The notes under the pieces: model-generated
The model's database searches: none
What the model was told of the DNA's origin: nothing
What the model saw: only the letters and a program-made list of their open reading frames with translations
Position numbers and translations under genes: made by a program
Shown: positions 1-12,330 of the stretch, in pieces
How the letters are laid out: the number at the start of each line of letters is the position of its first letter
Numbering within the stretch: the first letter of the stretch is position 1
DNA from: Bombus terrestris
Taxonomy: Eukaryota; Arthropoda; Insecta; Hymenoptera; Apidae
Length of the DNA stretch: 64,000 nucleotides
NCBI RefSeq assembly: GCF_910591885.1
Contig: NC_063283.1
Coordinates: forward strand, 3,457,001-3,521,000
Direction of reading: 5' to 3'

Positions 1-182
1 CCCTACAAAGTAAACCTCGCTAGAATTTTCTTGTGCCCACTGAACGATAGATAATTGAGCGATTATAGTAGAATAAAAGATAAACCGGAACATAGAAATA
101 CAATTCGTGAGCATGAAGGAAGAAAGAAAGGGTGCATATGCACGATTACGCGGAATTATATGTCGATCTTTGTGTTGTGAGC
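1..182. other. 5' flank of OR gene 1
   Basis: No gene is visible here. The stretch resembles the sequence directly before exon 1 of the other five receptor genes (for example 3895-4045), so it is probably the proximal promoter and 5' untranslated region of the first receptor. The rest of its upstream spacer lies outside the window. Confidence 0.5.
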
Positions 183-2217
183 ATGAGGGCGACGTTGAAT
201 AAGGATTTCGCTTACGCGATAACTCCGATGAAGATCATGTCGTGGCCTGTTGGTACCTGGCCTCTTCAAGACTACAATATTCTTTCCGCTATGCGTGCCA
301 TATTCACGATTTTTCTTGTGGTATGAAATTTTTGCCATTCTGTTTCGATGTTGACATGTACGTATACTCGGAGACAAGCATTGAGTGAACAAATAAGTGG
401 AACTTGTCCTAGTGATATAAATTTAAATTTTATTTATTATACACCGATTTTGTCTGAACCTGATAAGTAAACTTTCTAGAAAATTCGCAATCATCCGCAC
501 CACTCTATGTAAATTCCACTTTGTAAATTTTATTATTACTGCATATTACTTGTGTTCTTCTTCCGAAACACACGACTATGGCAAGGAAATTGTGTAAACA
601 ATAGTGAATTAAAAAGGAGATTAAAATGTGATTTCTGAGCAGCTAAAATTGACGTGTTTAAAAATTCTTATTCTTTTGTAGCTACTAATGCTAATGATCG
701 TGCAATTGGAGATGTATTTGGACAGCAGCTAAAATTGACGTGTTTAAAAATTCTTATTCTTTTGTAGCTACTAATGCTAATGATCGTGCAATTGGAGATG
801 TATTTGGACAGCAGCGACGCTGAGAAGAATCTGGACGGTCTAGTACTTATTACTTGCGGCATTCTGGCAATGTCAAAGATCCTGCAGTTTCGTATTCGCC
901 CCGCTGGCCTTATCTCAAATTTTACCTCGGCGGTTAAAGATTATAACGAATTGAATGACCAAGAGAAACGAGTGATAGTACGAAGACACGCTTATATGGG
1001 CAGAGTGGCAGGTATCAGTGTGGTATTTTTCGCATATTTCGGTTCAACTCTCTTCATGACTCTGCCAATGCTGGCTGCGGAGGAAGTGGAAGATATAGTT
1101 AACGTAACGGAAGATAATACTCCGGAATACCCTATACCTTCCGAAAAAGTGATGGAACTTATAAAAATGCCGGATAATTTATACTTCATTGTTTTCATCG
1201 TGGAGTACTTGATGTTGTTATTAACGAGCAATGGAAATCTAGGTACTGTATCATCGTGCCTTACGAATTACTTATTACCAGTAGCCATGCGAATCAATTC
1301 CACAATTTGACAAGTGAAAGAGATCGATAAGTAAGGGCAACATGTATTGCATATACTTTGAAATTACAATATCCAGCTTTGTATTATCTGCTGTTGAGAT
1401 GTTGAGTTCCAATTATTCATTTTGAACAAAGAAAATAAGTGCGTGAAAGAAAATGGAATTGATGAGTTTGGGTTCAATGATGCGCGAATACCGATACATG
1501 TTTAAAGTAGCATTAGTATCTTGCTTATTTATTTTTCAACACAAATTAGGTAGCGATTCGTTGTTCTTCGGTATCATTTTTCACCTGTGTGGTCAAGTGG
1601 AAGTTCTGAGACTAGAGTTCAGCAGACTGAGCAACGAGAACGAAAAAGCAAAGGAACATTTCAACGTATTAAGCAAGAGGCATGTTTACTTACTGAACCT
1701 AGCTAAAATGCTGGACGATACGATCAGCTCTATCTTGGCTGTGCAATTATTCACGAGTTGTATACTTATTTGTACAACCGGTGAACATTCTTACATTACT
1801 TGATAAAATGACATTAAATGGTATAAATTTATTTAAATAAGATGAACGTGTTAGAATGATTTACACCTGTTTTCAGGACTACAGTTCATTATCGCTCTGA
1901 GTGTGGGAAACATCGTCATGGTGATAAAAACGTTTATAGTACTGAGCACTCTGTTAGTGCAATTATTTGCATACAGCTACGTGGGCGAATATTTAAAGCG
2001 TCAAATGGAAGGCATCGGTGATTCGGTATATTTCTGCAGCTGGTACGATATACCGAAAAGTGTGGCAAAAGATATTATTTATGTTATTATGAGAACTCAA
2101 GATCCAGTTTACCTGAAGGCTGGAAGATTCTTTATTGTTAATATGGAAACGTACATGAGTATTATGAAAACTTCTATGTCGTATCTTTCAGTTCTACGGG
2201 TAATGATAAATGCTTGA
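183..2217 (+). CDS. Odorant receptor 1 of tandem array
   Basis: Insect odorant receptor: a seven-helix membrane protein with inverted topology that forms a ligand-gated channel with Orco in olfactory neurons. Exons read as 183-320, 768-1242, 1550-1780 and 1877-2217, with phases 0, 1 and 1, giving 394 aa. The N terminus carries KIMSWPVGTWPLQ; the C-terminal exon carries LFAYSYVGEYLKRQMEGIG, a CSWYDIPK motif and SYLSVLRVM, all typical of the family. The ATG at 183 is chosen because all paralogues start at the equivalent codon. Exon 2 must begin at the second of two duplicated acceptors: using the first meets a stop after 16 codons. AATAAA signals follow at 2259 and 2269. The family is clear; the ligand and subfamily are not. 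Confidence 0.9.
638..815 (+). repeat. 86-bp tandem duplication across an exon 2 acceptor
   Basis: Bases 638-729 are repeated at 724-815 with an 86-bp offset. The unit holds the end of intron 1, the splice acceptor and the first 16 codons of exon 2 of OR gene 1. The other five receptors have only one copy. The first acceptor (exon from 682) reads into an in-frame TAA where the second unit begins; the second (exon from 768) keeps the frame open. Confidence 0.9.
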
Positions 2218-2258
2218 GGACTTGTATAATATAGAAATCTAGGAAACCATATTAATAT

Positions 2259-2274
2259 AATAAAGCACAATAAA
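2259..2274 (+). terminator. Poly(A) signals of OR gene 1
   Basis: Two AATAAA hexamers, at 2259-2264 and 2269-2274, lie 42-57 nt after the stop codon. The same doubled arrangement is found after OR gene 6 (22847 and 22857). Confidence 0.7.
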
Positions 2275-2984
2275 GTATTTAATATTATTAAAATATTTTG
2301 TAATTCAACATTCATTTCAAATACTCAAAATCAAATTGATCGGGTGTGTGCAGCAGATCAATAAGTTCAATAAACTGTAGTTAGTAATTCGTGGGACGAC
2401 CAACAGATGATGCACACAGAAAACATTTAAATATACAGGTGTTCGTCTACGTGTGTTAGTAAATTTAAGGGTGATTCCTGAAAACCAAATAAATGAAAAT
2501 CAAGAATAATAAATTTCATTTTCAGCTTAGTCTTTTACATATTGATATTTAAAAAATGGCCATAAATCCCTGTACGCAAGCAATCCTCCTTACAAGAGCG
2601 ACTGTGGGTCAGCCTAAGCAGCGGGGTACACTGGGAATCTTCAAAATCGAACGATACATGGGCAGCAGCTTGCCTCGTACAAGTCATAGAGAGTAAGATT
2701 ATAACATTTGAAGACGTAAACCATTCTGCACGATGTTTTGTAAGAGAAATCGCAGATTAAACATTACTGTCTACTCATTAAAATCCACTCATTAAAATTC
2801 CTATAGAAAACAGCCTCATGAAATTTTCGAATAGAGATGTCTAATGTTTCCTCTAAACACTTGCCTTCATATGTTGAGTCAATAAATAATAGCACATATA
2901 ATCAATGTTTACACAAACTTCACACACGCACCACAATCATCACCGTCGGGAGTCCACAAAAAAATCAATCGTACATTGAATGGC

Positions 2985-3270
2985 GTCGTCCTGATGATGA
3001 CGTTGCTCATACAACTGTACCTTTATACTTACGCTGGTGACGCTGTCGAGCCTCGATCCGGAAAAATCGTGCAAGCAATCTAGAATCTACTCCGGTATCA
3101 TCCTTGAGAACACTTAGCAAGATACTCACAATGAATCGTAGGAACTTGTCCTACCTCATGACAGAATGGAAATTCCTGTCGATGAATATGTTCGCTTTCA
3201 AAGAAATACGACAGACACCAGACTTCTTATTTGTCCGTTTTGAAAGTAACGCGGGGCACATGAAGACCAT
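2985..3270 (+). pseudogene. Decayed odorant receptor relic a
   Basis: Only 3' parts of an OR survive. From 2985 a frame reads VVLMMTLLIQLYLYTYAGDA and runs to a stop near 3063. This matches the helix-6 exon of ORs (LLLQLFAYSYVGEYL in the neighbours). From about 3107 another frame reads KILTMNRRNLSY then a KFLSMNM-type stretch, matching the last exon (VIMRTQDPVYLKAGKFF in the intact genes). Stops, frameshifts and the missing first exons make it a pseudogene. It is more distant from the intact receptors than they are from each other, so it is not a broken recent copy. The rest of the 2218-4045 spacer shows nothing else. Confidence 0.7.
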
Positions 3271-4045
3271 TTGATCGCGAGTGCTATGTGTTCCTTCCGT
3301 CATCCTCGGCGTATTGCTAGCGTAGCAAAGGCAATATTTCTGCAATTCGATGAGGAAGAACGAAATTTTCTCTAATGTACGGCTTAAACTTCCACAAACA
3401 TAGCTACGTACGAAGCGTGCTATAATCTATTAAACATAAGCACGCAATCGTTTGGATCATTGTATACGAATAAATAAGAAATTTTCCAAAGTGCAATTTC
3501 GAGAAACTCCCGCCGATCACGGCCGTACTATTTGCTGCGAAAATAATCGATCGCAATTTAGACGAGTCGGTTCTTCCACATTTCTTATAAGAAAGGGTAG
3601 CTTGTTACTATAAGAAAATGGATCTTTGTCTTTATATTTGATTGCATAACGTTGAAACTCTAGCCTGACAGTTTCCGATGAAAGATGAATATCCTACGGA
3701 TACACAGATCAATTTTCGAAGCGAATGTATAGTGTAACAACTTACTATGGAAGTTAAATATTCTTTGGAAACACGGTCTAATTTGCAAAAAGAATGGCGC
3801 TGAACAACAAGAGCAACGTATTAATTATTAATCGTGTAGAAGCATGACAATAATGTATCGACGATGCAAACCCCCATTGGAATTTTCTTGAAAATGTGCT
3901 TACAGTACGGTAGATAATTGAGCGATTATGGTGAAATAAAAGAAAAGCCGGAAAATCGAAGTACAATTCGTAAGCATAGAGAAGAAAGGAAAGAGTACGT
4001 ATTCACGATTGCGCGGAATTATTTGTCGATCTTCATCTTGTGAGG

Positions 4046-6020
4046 ATGAAGACGACGTCGAATAAAGATTTCGCTTACGCGATGGTTCCGTTCAAGATCC
4101 TATCGTGGCCTGTTGGTACTTGGCCTCTTCAACATTATGATACCTTTCCCGCTATACGTGCCATAATCACGATTTTTCTGTTGGTATGAAACTCATATCA
4201 TTTTGTTTGGAAGTTAACGTGTATGTATACTGAGGGACAAAAATTGAGTGGACAAATAAGTGAAACTAGTCCTAGTGATATATATTTACATTTTATTTAT
4301 TATACACCGGTGTGCAAAATTTCTGAATAACCTAAATTGACGTGTTTAAAAATTCTTATTCTTTTATAGCTACTAATGATAACGATCGTGCAATCGGAGA
4401 TGTACTTAGACAGCAGCGACGCTGAGAAGAATTTGGACGCTGTAATAATACTAACTTGCGGCTATTTGGCGGTGTCAAAGACCCTGCAGTTTCGTATTCG
4501 TCCTGCTGGCCTTATCTCAAATTTTACCTCGGCAGTTAAAGATTATAACGAATTGAATGACCAAGAGAAACGAGTGATTGTACGAAGACACGCTTACATG
4601 GCCAGAGTGGCAGGTATCAGTGTGGTACTTTTCTCACATATCAGCGCAACTCTCTTCACGGCTTTGCCGATGCTGGCTGCAGAGCAAGTGAAGGATACAG
4701 TTAACAAAACTGAAGAAAGTATACCGGACTACCCTATGCCTTCCGAAAAAGTAATAGCACTGGTAAAAGTACCGGATAATTTATACCTTATTATTTTTAT
4801 CGTAGAGTACTTGATGTTGCTATCAACGAGCAATGGAAATATAGGTAATGAATCGTCGTGTCATACTAATTACTCATTGTCAGGAGCCATGCCAATCAAT
4901 TCCACAATTTAAAAAATAAAAGAGAATGATAAATAGGAGCATCATTTATTGCATATACTTTGAAATTACAAGGCTTATATTCTCTGTTGGTAAAATGTTG
5001 AATAATGTATCGAATTATATGGAATAATTACTCGTTTTGAACTTCTTTTGTTTTTTGTTTTTTTTTTTGCACGTGGTGAAATCCTAGTGGACACTCCGTT
5101 GCTGCTAAAAATCGGCAATAGCAGGGTAGTGTCAGACTTTTACCGACTAAAGTCCACGACGACCATCCTACGTGTGTGATAAGAGTGCTCCAGAGACCTC
5201 TTACGAATTATCTTTCCATTGCACCCCCCATTCATTTTGAACTATGAAGGTAGCAACTTCATACCCTGTGGAATTCATCAGTTTGGCTTCTGAGAAGCTA
5301 AATTACTACCATTGTTTCAGCGTAGCTCAAAGATCTTGTTTATTTATTTTCACATATGAATTAGGAAACGATTCCTTGTTTTTCGGTATCATTTTTCACC
5401 TGTGCGGTCAAATAGAAATTCTGAAACTTGATTTCAAAAGATTAAGAAACGAAACCGAAAGAACAAAGGAACATTTCACCGTATTAACCAAGAGGCATGT
5501 TTACTTACTGAACCTGGCCAAAATGCTAGACGATACGATCAGCTCTATCTTGGCTGTGCAACTATTCACGAGTTGTACACTTATTTGTACAAGCGGTGAA
5601 CATTCTTACATCACTTCTAAACCACTTCATCACATCTAAATACGATGAACGTGTTGGAATGATTTACGCCTATTTTTAGGACTACAGTTCATTATCGCTC
5701 TGAGCGTTGGAAACATCGTCATGACGATAAAAACGTTTATAGTACTGGGCACTCTATTGGGGCAATTATTTGCATACAGCTACGTGGGCGATTATTTAAA
5801 CCGTCAAATGGAGGGCATCGGCGACTCGATATATTCCTGTAGTTGGTACGATATACCGAAGAGTGTGACAAAAGATATTATTTATGTCATTATGAGAGCT
5901 CAAGACCCAGTTTACCTGAAAGCTGGGAAATTCTTTATACTCAATATGGAAACGTACATGAGTATTATAAAAACTTCTATGTCGTACCTGTCAGTTCTAC
6001 GAGTAATGATAAGTGCTTGA
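4046..6020 (+). CDS. Odorant receptor 2 of tandem array
   Basis: Odorant receptor with the same architecture as its neighbours. Exons are 4046-4183, 4370-4844, 5365-5595 and 5680-6020 (394 aa), with phases 0, 1 and 1. The protein begins MKTTSNKDFAYAMVPFKILS and ends SYLSVLRVMISA. Exon 1 supplies the cytoplasmic N terminus, exon 2 four or so hydrophobic segments and the long acidic extracellular loop (around ESIPDYPMP), exon 3 the FFGIIFHLCGQ helix, and exon 4 the pore-region helices. Intron 2 is lengthened by a retrotransposon tail at 5044-5234. The predicted protein is identical to that of gene 3. Expected to work at dendritic membranes with Orco; ligand unknown. Confidence 0.92.
5044..5234 (-). 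mobile_element. Truncated non-LTR retrotransposon tail (copy 1)
   Basis: An insert in intron 2 of OR gene 2, absent from the same intron of genes 1, 4, 5 and 6. Read on the minus strand it ends in an A-rich tail (5044-5068) and is flanked by the 9-bp direct repeat TTTTGAACT at 5035-5043 and 5235-5243. This is the pattern of target-primed reverse transcription of a 5'-truncated LINE. The body resembles the 3' untranslated end of R1- or RTE-like insect LINEs, with phrases such as GTGGACTTTAGTCGG and GTGTCCACTAGG; the family name is a guess. Confidence 0.7.
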
Positions 6021-6528
6021 GATCTTGTATGATATATAAATGGATGGAGGTATATTTATCTAATAAAGCTCAACAAGATATTATACATTTGATGACTAAA
6101 TATTAATTACAATTGCTCAAAATTAAATCGATCGGTGCGTAATCGATGGTCTCAGTATTCTGTCGCAGTTCATGCAATAACCGGAAACATTTGAAATATA
6201 TGTGTATGCACATCATTATTACATTGGCACTTGTAGCTTCAAAACTCAATCGCTTTGGTAAACGAAGGGCTTCGTAACCGATAAGTGTTAGTCAGCCTTT
6301 CGTTTCTATTTACGCGTTATTAAATCTTTCAGTCGACGGAAGACTTTAATTCAGGAATTAAAAAATTTCAAGTCTCAATAACGCACTGATATAGATCGAT
6401 AAAATTAATATGAAAAATCGAAAATTTGTTGCTTGTTCTATTAAAGGGTGAAATGAGAACTTTCTCTAAATTGTACGAAATAGAATTCATATAAAAGCAG
6501 GCTCAGGTGCAATTAGTCTATTACCTTG

Positions 6529-7410
6529 ATCACCAAACCAAGTTTCATGTTCCTGAGCTACCTCTGCACGACGGACTACATCGGTGCAGTGAAAAATGCA
6601 GTTCTGATGGTGAACTGACTCACAGAGCTGTACCTCTAGGTCTACTCAAATAAATTGCCCTGCTATCAATCTTTGCGTTTGCTTACATATCGTACCGTAA
6701 GTTAAGTTACCGTAAGTATGTATGCTATATACTCTGGAACATAAGTAAGTTGTCAAATAAGTGGAACCAGCTCCATTGTTATATATTTAAATTTTACGTA
6801 TTATATATCATTACAATACATTAAATATTCAGCAAAATATTGAAACTGAGATTTACATTTTTGCATAAACAAGATACATTTAGTCAAAATACGTTGATAC
6901 TTATATCCACTATTTATCTACATAATTTTGTCCAAACGTCTAAAACGGTGCTGCTAGAAATCACTTTTATTGTTTCCTGTAATATGATTAATGTTTCCTC
7001 TAAACATTTGCTTCCACAAGTAATCAATAAATAATAGCACATATAATTTATATTTACACAAACTTCACACACGCACCACGATCATCACCGTCGGGAGTCC
7101 ACAGAAAAATCAATCGTACATTGAATGGCATCGTCCTGATGATGACGTTGCTCATACAACTATACCTTTACACTTACACAGGCGACGCTGTCGAACCTCG
7201 ATCCGGAGAAATCGTACAAGCCGTCTAGTATCTACTCTGGTATTAGCCTTGAGGACACTTAGCAAGATACTCACAATGAATCGTAGGAACTTGTCCTACC
7301 TCATGACAGAATGGAAATTCCTGTCGATGAATATGTTCGCTTTCAAAGAAATACGACAGACACCAGACTTCTTATTTGTCCGTTTTGAAAGTAACGCGGG
7401 GCACATGAAG
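6529..7410 (+). pseudogene. Decayed odorant receptor relic b
   Basis: Three fragments lie in the order expected for an OR. At 6529-6618 a 29-codon frame begins ITKPSFMFLSYL and ends KNAVLMVN then a stop; it resembles an N-terminal OR segment. From 7133 a frame reads VLMMTLLIQLYLYTYTGDA, the helix-6 exon, and stops near 7228. At 7252-7390 lies the last-exon relic (KILTMNRRNLSY, then MNMFAFKEIRQTPDF). Middle exons are missing. Relic a keeps the second and third parts only. The rest of the 6021-8190 spacer shows no gene. Confidence 0.7.
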
Positions 7411-8190
7411 ACCATTTGATCGCGAGTGCTATGTGTTCCTTCCGTCATCCTCGGCGTATTGCTAGCGTAGCAAAGGCAATATTTCTGCAATTCGATGAGG
7501 AAGAACGAAATTTTCTCTAATGTACGGCTTAAACTTCCACAAACATAGCTACGTACGAAGCGTGCTATAATCTATTAAACATAAGCACGCAATCGTTTGG
7601 ATCATTGTATACGAATAAATAAGAAATTTTCCAAAGTGCAATTTCGAGAAACTCCCGCCGATCACGGCCGTACTATTTGCTGCGAAAATAATCGATCGCA
7701 ATTTAGACGAGTCGGTTCTTCCACATTTCTTATAAGAAAGGGTAGCTTGTTACTATAAGAAAATGGATCTTTGTCTTTATATTTGATTGCATAACGTTGA
7801 AACTCTAGCCTGACAGTTTCCGATGAAAGATGAATATCCTACGGATACACAGATCAATTTTCGAAGCGAATGTATAGTGTAACAACTTACTATGGAAGTT
7901 AAATATTCTTTGGAAACACGGTCTAATTTGCAAAAAGAATGGCGCTGAACAACAAGAGCAACGTATTAATTATTAATCGTGTAGAAGCATGACAATAATG
8001 TATCGACGATGCAAACCCCCATTGGAATTTTCTTGAAAATGTGCTTACAGTACGGTAGATAATTGAGCGATTATGGTGAAATAAAAGAAAAGCCGGAAAA
8101 TCGAAGTACAATTCGTAAGCATAGAGAAGAAAGGAAAGAGTACGTATTCACGATTGCGCGGAATTATTTGTCGATCTTCATCTTGTGAGG

Positions 8191-10165
8191 ATGAAGACGA
8201 CGTCGAATAAAGATTTCGCTTACGCGATGGTTCCGTTCAAGATCCTATCGTGGCCTGTTGGTACTTGGCCTCTTCAACATTATGATACCTTTCCCGCTAT
8301 ACGTGCCATAATCACGATTTTTCTGTTGGTATGAAACTCATATCATTTTGTTTGGAAGTTAACGTGTATGTATACTGAGGGACAAAAATTGAGTGGACAA
8401 ATAAGTGAAACTAGTCCTAGTGATATATATTTACATTTTATTTATTATACACCGGTGTGCAAAATTTCTGAATAACCTAAATTGACGTGTTTAAAAATTC
8501 TTATTCTTTTATAGCTACTAATGATAACGATCGTGCAATCGGAGATGTACTTAGACAGCAGCGACGCTGAGAAGAATTTGGACGCTGTAATAATACTAAC
8601 TTGCGGCTATTTGGCGGTGTCAAAGACCCTGCAGTTTCGTATTCGTCCTGCTGGCCTTATCTCAAATTTTACCTCGGCAGTTAAAGATTATAACGAATTG
8701 AATGACCAAGAGAAACGAGTGATTGTACGAAGACACGCTTACATGGCCAGAGTGGCAGGTATCAGTGTGGTACTTTTCTCACATATCAGCGCAACTCTCT
8801 TCACGGCTTTGCCGATGCTGGCTGCAGAGCAAGTGAAGGATACAGTTAACAAAACTGAAGAAAGTATACCGGACTACCCTATGCCTTCCGAAAAAGTAAT
8901 AGCACTGGTAAAAGTACCGGATAATTTATACCTTATTATTTTTATCGTAGAGTACTTGATGTTGCTATCAACGAGCAATGGAAATATAGGTAATGAATCG
9001 TCGTGTCATACTAATTACTCATTGTCAGGAGCCATGCCAATCAATTCCACAATTTAAAAAATAAAAGAGAATGATAAATAGGAGCATCATTTATTGCATA
9101 TACTTTGAAATTACAAGGCTTATATTCTCTGTTGGTAAAATGTTGAATAATGTATCGAATTATATGGAATAATTACTCGTTTTGAACTTCTTTTGTTTTT
9201 TGTTTTTTTTTTTGCACGTGGTGAAATCCTAGTGGACACTCCGTTGCTGCTAAAAATCGGCAATAGCAGGGTAGTGTCAGACTTTTACCGACTAAAGTCC
9301 ACGACGACCATCCTACGTGTGTGATAAGAGTGCTCCAGAGACCTCTTACGAATTATCTTTCCATTGCACCCCCCATTCATTTTGAACTATGAAGGTAGCA
9401 ACTTCATACCCTGTGGAATTCATCAGTTTGGCTTCTGAGAAGCTAAATTACTACCATTGTTTCAGCGTAGCTCAAAGATCTTGTTTATTTATTTTCACAT
9501 ATGAATTAGGAAACGATTCCTTGTTTTTCGGTATCATTTTTCACCTGTGCGGTCAAATAGAAATTCTGAAACTTGATTTCAAAAGATTAAGAAACGAAAC
9601 CGAAAGAACAAAGGAACATTTCACCGTATTAACCAAGAGGCATGTTTACTTACTGAACCTGGCCAAAATGCTAGACGATACGATCAGCTCTATCTTGGCT
9701 GTGCAACTATTCACGAGTTGTACACTTATTTGTACAAGCGGTGAACATTCTTACATCACTTCTAAACCACTTCATCACATCTAAATACGATGAACGTGTT
9801 GGAATGATTTACGCCTATTTTTAGGACTACAGTTCATTATCGCTCTGAGCGTTGGAAACATCGTCATGACGATAAAAACGTTTATAGTACTGGGCACTCT
9901 ATTGGGGCAATTATTTGCATACAGCTACGTGGGCGATTATTTAAACCGTCAAATGGAGGGCATCGGCGACTCGATATATTCCTGTAGTTGGTACGATATA
10001 CCGAAGAGTGTGACAAAAGATATTATTTATGTCATTATGAGAGCTCAAGACCCAGTTTACCTGAAAGCTGGGAAATTCTTTATACTCAATATGGAAACGT
10101 ACATGAGTATTATAAAAACTTCTATGTCGTACCTGTCAGTTCTACGAGTAATGATAAGTGCTTGA
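8191..10165 (+). CDS. Odorant receptor 3, duplicate of gene 2
   Basis: Exons are 8191-8328, 8515-8989, 9510-9740 and 9825-10165, each exactly 4,145 bp after the matching exon of gene 2. The 394-aa protein is identical to gene 2, and introns and flanks also appear identical. This gene is therefore either a very recent duplicate, a copy kept identical by gene conversion, or an assembly error in which one locus appears twice. The family call rests on the same evidence as for gene 2. Confidence 0.9.
9189..9379 (-). mobile_element. Truncated non-LTR retrotransposon tail (copy 2)
   Basis: Same insert as at 5044-5234, in the same place in intron 2 of gene 3, with the same TTTTGAACT target duplication. 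It was copied with the 4,145-bp unit rather than inserted independently, so it is older than the duplication but younger than the split from gene 4, which lacks it. Confidence 0.7.
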
Positions 10166-10673
10166 GATCTTGTATGATATATAAATGGATGGAGGTATAT
10201 TTATCTAATAAAGCTCAACAAGATATTATACATTTGATGACTAAATATTAATTACAATTGCTCAAAATTAAATCGATCGGTGCGTAATCGATGGTCTCAG
10301 TATTCTGTCGCAGTTCATGCAATAACCGGAAACATTTGAAATATATGTGTATGCACATCATTATTACATTGGCACTTGTAGCTTCAAAACTCAATCGCTT
10401 TGGTAAACGAAGGGCTTCGTAACCGATAAGTGTTAGTCAGCCTTTCGTTTCTATTTACGCGTTATTAAATCTTTCAGTCGACGGAAGACTTTAATTCAGG
10501 AATTAAAAAATTTCAAGTCTCAATAACGCACTGATATAGATCGATAAAATTAATATGAAAAATCGAAAATTTGTTGCTTGTTCTATTAAAGGGTGAAATG
10601 AGAACTTTCTCTAAATTGTACGAAATAGAATTCATATAAAAGCAGGCTCAGGTGCAATTAGTCTATTACCTTG

Positions 10674-11540
10674 ATCACCAAACCAAGTTTCATGTTCCTG
10701 AGCTACCTCTGCACGACGGACTACATCGGTGCAGTGAAAAATGCAGTTCTGATGGTGAACTGACTCACAGAGCTGTACCTCTAGGTCTACTCAAATAAAT
10801 TGCCCTGCTATCAATCTTTGCGTTTGCTTACATATCGTACCGTAAGTTAAGTTACCGTAAGTATGTATGCTATATACTCTGGAACATAAGTAAGTTGTCA
10901 AATAAGTGGAACCAGCTCCATTGTTATATATTTAAATTTTACGTATTATATATCATTACAATACATTAAATATTCAGCAAAATATTGAAACTGAGATTTA
11001 CATTTTTGCATAAACAAGATACATTTAGTCAAAATACGTTGATACTTATATCCACTATTTATCTACATAATTTTGTCCAAACGTCTAAAACGGTGCTGCT
11101 AGAAATCACTTTTATTGTTTCCTGTAATATGATTAATGTTTCCTCTAAACATTTGCTTCCACAAGTAATCAATAAATAATAGCACATATAATTTATATTT
11201 ACACAAACTTCACACACGCACCACGATCATCACCGTCGGGAGTCCACAGAAAAATCAATCGTACATTGAATGGCATCGTCCTGATGATGACGTTGCTCAT
11301 ACAACTATACCTTTACACTTACACAGGCGACGCTGTCGAACCTCGATCCGGAGAAATCGTACAAGCCGTCTAGTATCTACTCTGGTATTAGCCTTGAGGA
11401 CACTTAGCAAGATACTCACAATGAATCGTAGGAACTTGTCCTACCTCCTGACAGAATGGAAATTCCTCTCGATGAATATGTTGGCTTTTAAAGAAATACG
11501 ACAGACACCAGACTTCTTATTTGTCCGTTTTGAAAGTAAC
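10674..11540 (+). pseudogene. Decayed odorant receptor relic c
   Basis: Equivalent of relic b shifted by 4,145 bp: N-terminal fragment at 10674-10763, helix-6 fragment from 11278 to about 11373, and last-exon fragment from about 11397. The last-exon fragment differs slightly from copies a and b (first mismatch at 11448), which places the end of the duplicated unit here. The rest of the 10166-12330 spacer shows no gene. Confidence 0.7.
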
Positions 11541-12330
11541 GCGGGGCACATGAAGACCATTTGATCGCGAGTGCTATGTGTTTCTTTCGTCATCCTCGGC
11601 GTATTGCTAGCGTAGCAAAGGCAATATTTCTGCAATTCGATGAGGAAGAGCGAAATTTTCTCTAATGTACGAGTTAAACTTCCACAAACATACCTACGTA
11701 CGAAACATGCTATAATCTATTAAACATAAGTATGCAATGGTTTGGATCGTTCAATGCGAACAAATAAGCAATTTTCTAAAGTGCAATTTCGAGAACGCCG
11801 ATCACGAGCGCACCATTTGCAGCGAAAATAATCGATCGCAATTTAGACCATTCGGTTCTTCCACATTTCTTATAAGAAACGGTAGCTTGTTACTATAAGA
11901 AAATGGATCTTTGTCTTTACATTTGATTACATAACGTTGAAACTGTAGCCTGACAGTTTCCGATGAAAGATGAGTATCCTACGGATACACAGATCAATTT
12001 TCGAAGCGAATGTATAGTGTAACAACTTACTATGGAAGTTAAATATTCTTTGGAAACACGGTCTAATTTGCAAAACGAATGGCGCTGGACGACAGAAGCA
12101 ACGTATTAATTATTAATCATGTAGAAGCATGACAATAATGTATCGACGATGTAAACCCCCACTGGAATTTTCTTGAAAATGTGCTTACAGTACGGTAGAT
12201 AATTGAGCGATTATGGTAAAATAAAAGAAATGCTGGGAAATCGAAGTACAATTCGTAAGCATAGAGAAGAAAGGAAAGAGTACGTATTCACGATTGCGCG
12301 GAATTATTTGTCGATCTTCATCTTGTGAGG

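Larger units (their letters stand above)
3110..11447 (+). repeat. Two back-to-back 4,145-bp units, apparently identical
   Basis: Unit 1 runs from about 3110 to 7254 and unit 2 from about 7255 to 11399. Identity carries on 48 bp beyond the unit, to 7302 and 11447, which bounds the crossover. The first mismatches are 3109 versus 7254 on the left and 7303 versus 11448 on the right. All open frames in the two units translate identically, and every stretch compared by eye matched. Each unit holds one intact OR gene, one decayed OR and one retrotransposon tail. Confidence 0.88.

Noticed and set aside
992..1231. Minus-strand frames opposite OR exon 2 (also 12802-13118, 16216-16509, 21436-21633)
   Set aside because: Shadows of the coding exon; repeated only because the exons are paralogous.
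1453..1549. Open frame before exon 3 of OR gene 1, with an ATG (also at 5244, 9389 and 13210 in the other genes)
   Set aside because: This is intron 2 read through to exon 3. The true exon starts at the AATTAG acceptor, which joins exon 2 in phase and gives equal exon lengths in all six genes.
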